Positions 1-4,706 of a DNA stretch of 5,924 bases are shown here, in pieces. Position 1 is the stretch's first letter, and each line of letters begins with the position of its first letter. The stretch is from Deltaproteobacteria bacterium (GTDB lineage: Bacteria > Desulfobacterota > Desulfobacteria > Desulfobacterales > C00003060): positions 1 to 5,924 of the forward strand of contig JAFDFO010000183.1 of the NCBI GenBank assembly GCA_019309815.1. Reading direction: 5' to 3'. The notes beneath the pieces are model-generated. The model was not told where the DNA came from. It worked only from the letters and a program-made list of their open reading frames with translations, and did not search any database. Position numbers and translations under genes: made by a program.

Positions 1-1138
1 CTATCTCCTTTGAGGTTCTTCCCTCTTTGATGAGCTGCGCCGTCTGAATCTCTGTGGGTGTAAGACTAGAATACTGCTGCGATAACGTGTGAGCAAACGG
101 TGAGATGATATCGTTCAAATTGGATTCGAGTATGTTGAGGTAAGCTATTTGTTTGGGATCCAGGCCGTGCTTCTTCAATTTTGCTACATAAGGTACAACC
201 AGCTCTTTGACGTTCAACATAATCCTCTCTTCAAACCCTGTCTGATCCTCGTCCCTTTGCTTCAACAAAAATCTCAATGCACTATTTACTTCTTCCAGTT
301 CTTTCTTTCCTTCCTGCAAAGCTTCTTCTGCTCGCTTTTGATCCGTGATATCCCTGCCGTAGATCGCGACTTGTACCACCTTGCCGAGCTCATTAAAGAC
401 AGGATGGACGTTGCTGTCCAAGACCCTCCCTTCACGTGTCTCTTCAAAACGCACGGCCTTGCCCGAGCGAAAGACTCTGTTTGCCTCCTTCTTTCTCCGT
501 TTGGCCACATCAGACGCAACAAGATCATAAACGTTCGCTCCTGTGATTCCTTCCACGGTCTTGCCAACCCTCTGCGCCGCTGTTTCGTTCATTGCAAGGA
601 TCTTCCCATCCTTGTCAATAAGCAATGCTGATTCGGATGTCGCATTCAGCAGTGCTCGCTCCTTTTCCTCGCTTGCCTTCCGGACCTCTTCCGCCACCTT
701 CCGGTCAGTAATGTCTGTGGAAACCTGCGTCACGGCAACAACCTTGCCACCCCGCTTTATTGGACCGAGACGGGTCGAATACCACGACACAGTCCCGTCG
801 GGTCCGGATGCACGCGTTTCAAAGGTGACAATACCCCCGGTTCTGAAGACCTTCTTGATCGATTCCCTGGTCAACTCGTGATATTCGGGTGGGATATACT
901 TGTAGACAGACTTCCCGGTTGACTCTTTGACAGAAAAACCAGCTACGGTACGGTTGATATAGAGAATCTTGCCGTCGCGATCAAGCATCAGGATAATATC
1001 AGGGGCGCTCTTAAGGAGGGTGCGCCATTCTTTATCCTTTTCTCGCAACCTCTCCTCGGCTCGCTTACACCGAACCACTTCCTTTTCTAACACAACGACC
1101 CTTTGTTCCAGTTCTTTTAAAGTCGGATTTTTCTTCAT
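1..1138 (-). CDS. PAS-PAS-LuxR transcriptional regulator, 3' end beyond the window
   Basis: A one-component cytoplasmic regulator: PAS domains sense an unknown signal and a C-terminal LuxR/GerE helix-turn-helix binds DNA. I read 379 codons from ATG 1138 without a frameshift; the frame is still open at base 1. Order: charged coiled-coil start (about 5-40), PAS 1 (about 41-150, from SAPDIILMLDRDGKILYIN and ending in STDITDRK), PAS 2 (about 160-268, ALLIDKDGKILAMNETA, ending GRDITDQKRAEE), a helical linker (about 268-355), then the start of the HTH (359-379, LTPTEIQTAQLIKEGRTSKE). Only about the first half of the HTH is in the window. No receiver, kinase or membrane segment is seen. The start has GGGAG 8 nt upstream and overlaps the sulfotransferase stop as ATGA, so translation is probably coupled. 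The ligand and target genes cannot be read from the sequence. Confidence 0.93.
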   Translation of the reverse strand, partial: MKKNPTLKELEQRVVVLEKEVVRCKRAEERLREKDKEWRTLLKSAPDIILMLDRDGKILYINRTVAGFSVKESTGKSVYKYIPPEYHELTRESIKKVFRTGGIVTFETRASGPDGTVSWYSTRLGPIKRGGKVVAVTQVSTDITDRKVAEEVRKASEEKERALLNATSESALLIDKDGKILAMNETAAQRVGKTVEGITGANVYDLVASDVAKRRKKEANRVFRSGKAVRFEETREGRVLDSNVHPVFNELGKVVQVAIYGRDITDQKRAEEALQEGKKELEEVNSALRFLLKQRDEDQTGFEERIMLNVKELVVPYVAKLKKHGLDPKQIAYLNILESNLNDIISPFAHTLSQQYSSLTPTEIQTAQLIKEGRTSKEI

Positions 1139-1770
1139 GTGGATGTCTCCCTGCCCTCTATGTCATGAAACTCGTACCCAAACATATCGATGTCTCTTTT
1201 ATACATAGATTGCACGATACCAATCGCCTCATCATCATAGTACTCGTAGTAAGGACGATGAAACGAAATTCTGACCATCCTAACGCCCAGCCGGTTGAGC
1301 ACCTTATTCAAGTCTTGTTCAAGGTTTTCAAAACGACCCAGGAAGTCAACCATGATATCGCCGTTTTCATTGGAAATGAATTTGTACTGCTCGTCCCACT
1401 GGACATGGATCTTCCTTTGTATCAACGCAAGATACTTCTTAAAGGAATCATCTAATTCCATGCCTATGAATTTTCTCAAGTTCTTCCTTTCGCGCATATA
1501 GTGGAATTGTGATACTGCCTTGTCCCAAGGATTTCTCATAAATGAGAACTTGAAATACTGGTTGAAAGTATTTGATCCGACTTCCATCCTTACATGTTCT
1601 GCAAACAGATGCTGTAGACCACCGGTCTGATATTTGTTTAGGTTCTTCTCAACAACCCCTCCCCAAAGCTCTGAGACACTCCTCGGTCCTGGCCAGAGGA
1701 TATTTTCTATGCTGCTCCCCGCAGTCCTGGGAATGTGTACAAAGATGCACTCGTGCTTAGGTGAGATCAT
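1135..1770 (-). CDS. sulfotransferase family 2-like protein (PAPS-dependent)
   Basis: A 211-residue protein with the hallmarks of the Sulfotransfer_2 group, whose members move a sulfo group from PAPS to a carbohydrate hydroxyl. Visible: the 5'-phosphosulfate loop FVHIPRTAGSSIE (10-22), a conserved His-containing stretch GGLQHLFAEH (50-59), and the 3'-phosphate motif FMRNPWDKAVSQF (77-89, with R79, N80, P81, S87). Family-typical late motifs follow: VDFLGRFENLEQD (141-153) and the end DIDMFGYEF (193-201). Length fits a compact bacterial member. There is no signal peptide, so it should be cytosolic. ATG 1770 is the only usable start: the frame is open to a stop near 1893 but has no ATG, GTG or TTG there. 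Its Shine-Dalgarno is poor (AAGG sits directly beside the ATG). It lies 65 nt after the lipoprotein gene and overlaps the PAS-LuxR gene by 4 nt. The acceptor is unknown. Confidence 0.88.
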   Translation of the reverse strand: MISPKHECIFVHIPRTAGSSIENILWPGPRSVSELWGGVVEKNLNKYQTGGLQHLFAEHVRMEVGSNTFNQYFKFSFMRNPWDKAVSQFHYMRERKNLRKFIGMELDDSFKKYLALIQRKIHVQWDEQYKFISNENGDIMVDFLGRFENLEQDLNKVLNRLGVRMVRISFHRPYYEYYDDEAIGIVQSMYKRDIDMFGYEFHDIEGRETST

Positions 1771-1835
1771 GCCTTGCTTGGCCCCGTTTTCGTTATTCTG
1801 TTCGCGGTACCTTTGAATGAGGCAATCCGTGCTCT

Positions 1836-2291
1836 CTATTTGATGTTCTTCAACCCAATCGGCCTGAGCAACTTCGAGTTGATTCTTCCATCAACAGTAA
1901 TCTCTTCTTGATGAAATTCGTATCCAGGCTGGTTTATTGTTAAGGAATATTTTCCTGGAACCACCGTTACCTTGAACCTGTTTTCAGGATCCACGAACGC
2001 AGTATACGTCTTTCCTGTATCCTGGTTCTGCAAAGCCACCATTATCCCCTGAGCATTGCCCATTGTTCCCGGTTGTTTCCCCCACACAGCCACGGCACCC
2101 AGAAGCTCCACCTGCTGCACAGAATGCTGTGGAGGCTGCATTTTCTGCTGGATCGCCCTCTTTGCCTCCTCGTGCATCTGTTGCACTTCTTGAAGTTTCT
2201 GTTCCGGGATCTCTTGCTTCTCCTCCACTTTGCTGTCACATGATACAGTTACAAACAATAGGATTACAGCAAACCAGACTTTCAGTCTCAT
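1836..2291 (-). CDS. lipoprotein with carboxypeptidase-regulatory-like domain
   Basis: A 151-residue predicted lipoprotein of unknown function. Residues 1-17 are a signal peptide (MRLKVWFAVILLFVTVS) and C18 in VTVSC is the likely lipidated cysteine. The -3 residue is Thr, so the lipobox is slightly off consensus. Asp19 follows at +2, which in enterobacteria favours retention in the inner membrane. Residues 22-58 are Glu/Gln-rich and probably helical or coiled coil. Residues about 62-146 look like a beta-sandwich of the carboxypeptidase-regulatory type: GIMVALQNQDTGKTYTAFVD, then ENRFKVTVVPGKYSLTI and QPGYEF. The frame is open to 2504, but I chose ATG 2291 because GGAGG (2300-2304) lies 8 nt upstream and it gives a clean signal peptide; ATG 2297 is only 2 nt from that site. 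The gene starts 35 nt after the small membrane ORF. Confidence 0.82.
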   Translation of the reverse strand: MRLKVWFAVILLFVTVSCDSKVEEKQEIPEQKLQEVQQMHEEAKRAIQQKMQPPQHSVQQVELLGAVAVWGKQPGTMGNAQGIMVALQNQDTGKTYTAFVDPENRFKVTVVPGKYSLTINQPGYEFHQEEITVDGRINSKLLRPIGLKNIK

Positions 2292-2299
2292 CTTCATCA

Positions 2300-2304
2300 C
2301 CTCC
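2300..2304 (-). promoter_or_regulatory. Shine-Dalgarno of the lipoprotein gene
   Basis: GGAGG on the minus strand, 8 nt before ATG 2291. It decides the start in favour of 2291 over the in-frame ATG 2297 and the much longer open frame that begins at 2504. Confidence 0.75.
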
Positions 2305-2326
2305 ACGTCTTTCCCAAACACTCCTG

Positions 2327-2542
2327 TCACAGTTGTCTCGTAAGGAAATAGATGCCTACCAACAGAGAGATCCCGCCGAACACAGAAACCGTAAAGCTTT
2401 TGAACATGATTCCAAATACTATGAGACTCATACCGGCAAATATTGGGGAAATCTTTAGCACTGTCTTTTTGCTTCTTCTCGGGATCCAAGGAGAAAGAAC
2501 CCAACCTCTCTGTGAGAAATGGGGGTTGGGTTCTCTATCCAC
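2327..2542 (-). CDS. small two-helix membrane protein, start uncertain
   Basis: I do not recognise a family. The 3' part encodes two hydrophobic segments separated by a short turn, about residues 31-47 (ISPIFAGMSLIVFGIMF) and 50-67 (FTVSVFGGISLLVGIYFL), ending in TRQL. This is an inner-membrane helical hairpin pattern. The longest form starts at GTG 2542 with GAGGG 4 nt upstream, giving 71 residues. However, its first codons lie in a perfect 11-bp inverted repeat (2496-2534), which is unusual for coding sequence. Alternatives are GTG 2461 (44 residues, both helices kept) and ATG 2431 (34 residues, first helix cut short); neither has a good ribosome site. The stop is 35 nt before the lipoprotein start, which suggests cotranscription. 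The helices make a real gene likely; the N-terminus is in doubt. Confidence 0.5.
   Translation of the reverse strand: MDREPNPHFSQRGWVLSPWIPRRSKKTVLKISPIFAGMSLIVFGIMFKSFTVSVFGGISLLVGIYFLTRQL
2496..2534 (-). terminator. perfect 11-bp hairpin, possible terminator or attenuator
   Basis: AGAACCCAACC and its exact complement GGTTGGGTTCT (arms 2496-2506 and 2524-2534) surround a 17-nt loop. In the minus-strand transcript the stem is followed by a pyrimidine-rich UUCUCCUU, not a clean U run, so termination may be partial. It sits between the DUF2845 gene and the small membrane/lipoprotein genes, where it could end the upstream unit or lower downstream expression. It could also be a dispersed repeat unit. 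Confidence 0.5.
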
Positions 2543-2616
2543 TCTACCCTCAGACCATGGTTGTTTCCTATACTTCTTTTCGCACTACCCACGCCATCTT
2601 TCGGATTTCTATTGCT

Positions 2617-2940
2617 CTACAGCTCGTCCCCTTCCTCTATTTTGATGAGCGTAATGCCCTCGAAGGTCAATGTCCGTAAGCCACATGATGCATTATTGTA
2701 AACCCATTTCTCTACCGTTTGGATTTCCTTCTTTAACCATATCTTCCACCATGGCCGGTTCATTTCGGTAACATATTCCCTTTGCAACGGCTTGCCGCAT
2801 GCCGTCAGAGTTTTCGCTTTGGAATCCCCCACTTTAACAATCTTTCCTCTACACGCTATAGTTGTAATATCGGTTAGGCCCGTGGCTGGGAACGCAACGA
2901 GAAGCGACAGCACAATTACTACAATGGCGTACCTTTTCAT
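2617..2940 (-). CDS. DUF2845-type secreted protein
   Basis: A 107-residue exported protein that resembles the DUF2845 family of uncharacterised small secreted proteins. Residues 1-23 are a signal peptide (Lys-Arg start, hydrophobic VIVLSLLVAFPATG). The mature part has the family-like order: CRGKIVKVGDSKAKTLTACG (30-49, with C30 and C48), a variable charged and aromatic stretch (50-75), VEKWVYN (76-82), and a closing strand pair LTFEGITLIKIEEGDEL (91-107). A third cysteine is C86; C30 and C48 could form a disulfide in the periplasm, but this is inference. ATG 2940 has AAGGAG (2947-2952) 6 nt upstream. A 22-codon ORF ends 18 nt before the start, and a strong-looking promoter lies 100 nt upstream, so this appears to be the first full gene of its unit. 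Function is unknown for the family. Confidence 0.82.
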   Translation of the reverse strand: MKRYAIVVIVLSLLVAFPATGLTDITTIACRGKIVKVGDSKAKTLTACGKPLQREYVTEMNRPWWKIWLKKEIQTVEKWVYNNASCGLRTLTFEGITLIKIEEGDEL

Positions 2941-2958
2941 ATGTCTCTCCTTGTCATA

Positions 2959-3027
2959 TCAGGCAGTAGCTGGAAAGAAAGTCACCATCAGGGATGACCA
3001 GAGCACCAAATATGTTGCGGCCTTCAT
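2959..3027 (-). CDS. possible 22-residue leader or signal-peptide-only ORF
   Basis: A short ORF starting MKAATYLVLWSSL and ending TFFPATA just before a TGA. It is almost entirely a hydrophobic signal-like segment. GAAGG lies 4 nt upstream of ATG 3027, but the predicted transcript start (about 3033) would leave little or none of that site, so translation may be leaderless or absent. The end (FPATA) and layout resemble the signal peptide of the next gene (FPATG), so it may be a leader peptide, a tiny membrane peptide, or the remnant of a duplicated 5' end. The same frame opens back to 3168 through palindromic DNA, which I do not take as coding. Confidence 0.28.
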   Translation of the reverse strand: MKAATYLVLWSSLMVTFFPATA

Positions 3028-3039
3028 TAGACCTTCGAT

Positions 3040-3068
3040 TTTATAGTAAAAACGCCGCAAATAATCAA
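3040..3068 (-). promoter_or_regulatory. sigma70-like promoter for the DUF2845 unit
   Basis: On the minus strand, TTGATT (3063-3068) is separated by exactly 17 nt from TATAAA (3040-3045). This matches the -35 at 4 of 6 and the -10 at 5 of 6 positions. Transcription would begin near 3033, giving a leader of about 93 nt before the DUF2845 start. It is the best promoter match I found in the window. Confidence 0.5.
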
Positions 3069-3098
3069 CTTCAAAAAACTGCTGACAAAACAACGCGC

Positions 3099-3128
3099 GG
3101 AATTGTCCCCTCAGCCGAAGACAATTCC
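3099..3128. repeat. perfect 9-bp inverted repeat
   Basis: GGAATTGTC (3099-3107) and GACAATTCC (3120-3128) are exact complements around a 12-nt loop. No U-run follows directly on either strand, so it is a weak terminator candidate. It lies about 31 nt upstream of the -35 element of the DUF2845 promoter, so an operator or a dispersed palindrome is also possible. Confidence 0.5.
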
Positions 3129-3150
3129 AAAACGTTTCAAAGTCCTTCGA

Positions 3151-3166
3151 GGGGTTTTTGAACCCC
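3151..3166. repeat. short hairpin GGGGTT/AACCCC
   Basis: A 6-bp stem with a 4-nt loop, 22 nt beyond the 9-bp dyad. It has no U-run on either side. The two hairpins together may be one bipartite intergenic element. Confidence 0.35.
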
Positions 3167-3332
3167 ACCGGTTGTTATTGGAGATTCCCCCTTGTATTGC
3201 TGGAAGAATCGGGAGGAAGCAGAGGCAGAAGCGACGATGTGGCTTTCCAACCATGATCAAGAAGTGAAATAAACGCTCATCGAGACCCTTACTTCGGACG
3301 GCAGGGGCAGACAGGCAAAGGCAGGGCGTGGA

Positions 3333-3659
3333 TCAACGAACGAAGTGGAAGTAAAGATTGATTCCGGCGATAACCAGAAAGCCGCCAATGAAGATCGCGA
3401 GATTCTGACTGTTGTGCTCCAATTCCATGACATTCATACCCTGGACAGTCTTCTGAAAAACCACCAGGATGGCGGGAACCGACACGAAGGTAATCACGGC
3501 ATTTTCGCCGCGCCATATGGCCAGGTAGACGCAGATAATGACCATAACTACGATGACCCAGGGATTCTTTAACACAGTCAGGACATCCATACTCCCCAGA
3601 ATCTTGTTCGCCAGCTGAAAATCGTATGCTTTCAAGGCATTGAACACATCTGTCCACAT
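3333..3659 (-). CDS. small three-helix membrane protein, unknown function
   Basis: I do not recognise this 108-residue protein. After a soluble start (MWTDVFNALKAYDFQLANK, with a helical segment to about 31), three hydrophobic segments follow: 33-49 (PWVIVVMVIICVYLAIW), about 53-69 (NAVITFVSVPAILVVFQ) and about 87-107 (LAIFIGGFLVIAGINLYFHF). It should sit in the inner membrane. A hydrophilic loop (70-86, with VQGMNVMELEHNSQN) separates the last two. No catalytic or metal-binding motif is visible. ATG 3659 is well supported: AAAGGAG (3666-3672) is 6 nt upstream. It stands alone, with non-coding DNA on both sides, and no strong promoter or terminator was found. Confidence 0.75.
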   Translation of the reverse strand: MWTDVFNALKAYDFQLANKILGSMDVLTVLKNPWVIVVMVIICVYLAIWRGENAVITFVSVPAILVVFQKTVQGMNVMELEHNSQNLAIFIGGFLVIAGINLYFHFVR

Positions 3660-3787
3660 AATAAGCTCCTTTGTGACTCACTACCAAATATATGCATAAT
3701 TCATGCCTAGTTGTGTATAGATCGCCCTATTCAGGAAAGGCCTCAACACTAAACCGACCGGGAGTGATACTATTGAAGCTCCCCGCA

Positions 3788-3805
3788 GTCCCGCCACGGC
3801 GGGAC
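3788..3805. repeat. GC-rich 8-bp palindrome with 2-nt centre
   Basis: GTCCCGCC, AC, GGCGGGAC: exact arms that would fold with a CACG loop. It is framed by GCTCCCCGCA on the left and CGGGAATG on the right, in otherwise ordinary intergenic DNA. The form suggests a REP-like dispersed palindrome, but only one copy is in the window. Confidence 0.5.
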
Positions 3806-3876
3806 CGGGAATGCGCCCGCTATTGCAGTTCATGCTCCTCCACATTGCGACAGGCCATCTATATGGGTTTTGAAAC

Positions 3877-3949
3877 AAAAAAGCCCCGAAGCGCAACCGC
3901 CACCAATCTTCCGTTACGTAGGGTTCGAAGGTGCGTTGGTTCGAGGCTT
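3877..3949 (-). terminator. long bulged hairpin terminator with U6
   Basis: In minus-strand sense, AAGCCTCGAA (3940-3949) pairs with TTCGGGGCTT (3881-3890) through one G-U pair. Inside it, CAACGCACC (3930-3938) pairs with GGTGGCGGTTG (3894-3904) with two single-base bulges, and a further CTTC/GAAG closes the apex. TTTTTT follows the stem directly (3877-3882). This fits an intrinsic terminator for the PilZ gene at 4022-4408. Its length of about 70 nt is well above a usual terminator, so a small RNA ending here is also possible. Confidence 0.65.
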
Positions 3950-4021
3950 GTAGGCCAGGGTAGAGTCATCGCTGACCCCACCTCTGCTCATTGACCGTAG
4001 AATAACAAATATATCTTAAGG

Positions 4022-4408
4022 TTATACCTCTGTGGTGTGATTTCGTATCAAGTACTCAATCCTGGATCTTTGTTTTTTCGTCAGTTCTCCAAATTGGACA
4101 CTGTATCGCCCTAAGTATATCGAACTGAAAGAAGGTTGGTATGTCTTGACTACTGAATTAGCTTCAACCGGCACGTTCTTCAGATAGAAATCCCTGTCGA
4201 TGAGAAAGACGTCCAAATCACGCAGTTTTCTGGGGGTCCCATCTCGTTCAACATGGCTAAACGAGAGCCCATCCATACTGATGTCTACAATGCGACCCAG
4301 CTTGTTAGAATGATACACCACAAAAGCACTACTTTCGATCTGGAACGTCTTGTGCCTTCGTCTCTTGGCAAGTTCTATGACGTTGGACAATGTGCCTCTC
4401 CCATTCAT
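4022..4408 (-). CDS. PilZ domain protein with degenerate RxxxR motif
   Basis: A 128-residue single-domain PilZ protein; PilZ domains usually bind cyclic di-GMP and pass the signal to a partner by contact. Visible: KRRRHKTF (15-22) at the RxxxR position, DISMDG (42-47) matching D/NxSxxG, a beta-rich middle, and the conserved end VQFGELTKKQRSRIEYLIRNHT (about 104-125). The second Arg of RxxxR is Thr21, so ligand binding may be weak or lost. I chose ATG 4408 because GGAG (4418-4421) lies 9 nt upstream; the longer GTG start at 4441 has no ribosome site. It is a paralogue of the PilZ protein at 5235-5624 and ends 72 nt before a strong terminator. Like its paralogue, it has no output domain, signal peptide or membrane segment. 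Confidence 0.82.
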   Translation of the reverse strand: MNGRGTLSNVIELAKRRRHKTFQIESSAFVVYHSNKLGRIVDISMDGLSFSHVERDGTPRKLRDLDVFLIDRDFYLKNVPVEANSVVKTYQPSFSSIYLGRYSVQFGELTKKQRSRIEYLIRNHTTEV

Positions 4409-4417
4409 AAAGTTTTT

Positions 4418-4421
4418 CTCC
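4418..4421 (-). promoter_or_regulatory. Shine-Dalgarno of the downstream PilZ gene
   Basis: GGAG on the minus strand, 9 nt before ATG 4408. It supports that start over GTG 4441. Confidence 0.5.
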
Positions 4422-4473
4422 AAAGAATGCCACAAATCCACAGGACGTCAACACCATTTTTTTGCGGATCAAA

Positions 4474-4492
4474 TACTGAGACAGGATCAGTA
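4474..4492. repeat. 6-bp dyad upstream of the PilZ gene
   Basis: TACTGA (4474-4479) and TCAGTA (4487-4492) are exact complements with a 7-nt spacer, 66-84 bases before the PilZ start at 4408. The size suits an operator, but a dyad this short can arise by chance. The rest of the gap 4409-4706 shows no clear promoter, terminator or riboswitch; I looked for a c-di-GMP (GEMM) riboswitch core and did not find one. Confidence 0.3.
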
Positions 4493-4706
4493 GTGATAGA
4501 AGGCGATAACGGCAAGCCCTTGAGATTTAATCAAAATCAGGCAGCGCAGTCGGGCCCGTCAACTGGACCATTCATTCTGACGCCGTACCCATCAAGAGGG
4601 ATGGATACCTCCGTCATGGTTAACCGTGTACATGATATTTCCTGTGGAATACTGACTTAGAACGAACGACCCGGATCTGAAGACTCAGGGGGGAATTGTG
4701 CGGGGC

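Larger units (their letters stand above)
2941..3332. other. intergenic region with promoter and two dyads
   Basis: This 392-base gap between the DUF2845 and three-helix membrane genes holds the 22-codon ORF, the promoter at 3040-3068, a 9-bp dyad at 3099-3128 and a GGGGTT/AACCCC hairpin at 3151-3166. I see nothing supportable from about 3170 to 3332: no clear terminator for the 3333-3659 gene and no convincing ORF. Confidence 0.6.
3660..4021. other. intergenic region with dyads and a terminator
   Basis: This 362-base gap holds a near-perfect GC-rich palindrome (3788-3805), a long terminator hairpin (3877-3949) and nothing else I can support. An open plus-strand frame (3692-3994) runs through both structures; its Arg/Ser/Pro-rich translation looks like an accident of composition. 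No clear promoter for the 3333-3659 gene was found. Confidence 0.6.

Noticed and set aside
149..881. Two plus-strand open frames opposite the PAS regulator
   Set aside because: They are antisense to a well-supported PAS-PAS-LuxR reading frame and have no ribosome site or domain.
2292..2504. N-terminal extension of the lipoprotein frame
   Set aside because: It would bury the signal peptide and lipobox in the middle of the protein and overlaps the two-helix ORF; GGAGG points to ATG 2291.
3028..3168. Longer version of the 22-codon ORF starting at 3168
   Set aside because: The added part consists of the 9-bp dyad, the GGGGTT hairpin region and the promoter, and would again place a signal-like segment at the C-terminus.
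3905..3945. tRNA gene suggested by two TTCGA motifs
   Set aside because: The flanking bases do not form T-arm stems and no cloverleaf could be drawn; the motifs are part of the terminator hairpin.
3881..3949. Integron attC site, because of the long imperfect palindrome
   Set aside because: The end boxes of attC (RYYYAAC and GTTRRRY) are absent, there is no integrase nearby, and the U6 run fits a terminator.
3692..3994. 100-codon plus-strand open frame in the gap between the membrane protein and PilZ genes
   Set aside because: It runs through the GC-rich palindrome and the long terminator hairpin, and its Arg/Ser/Pro-rich translation shows no domain or ribosome site.
4409..4453. TTGACG upstream of the downstream PilZ gene as a -35 element
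   Set aside because: No acceptable -10 lies at 16-18 nt, and it would place the transcription start almost on the ribosome site.
4409..4706. c-di-GMP (GEMM) riboswitch upstream of the downstream PilZ gene
   Set aside because: I looked for the conserved GEMM core on the minus strand and did not find it; the guess rested only on the neighbouring PilZ gene.
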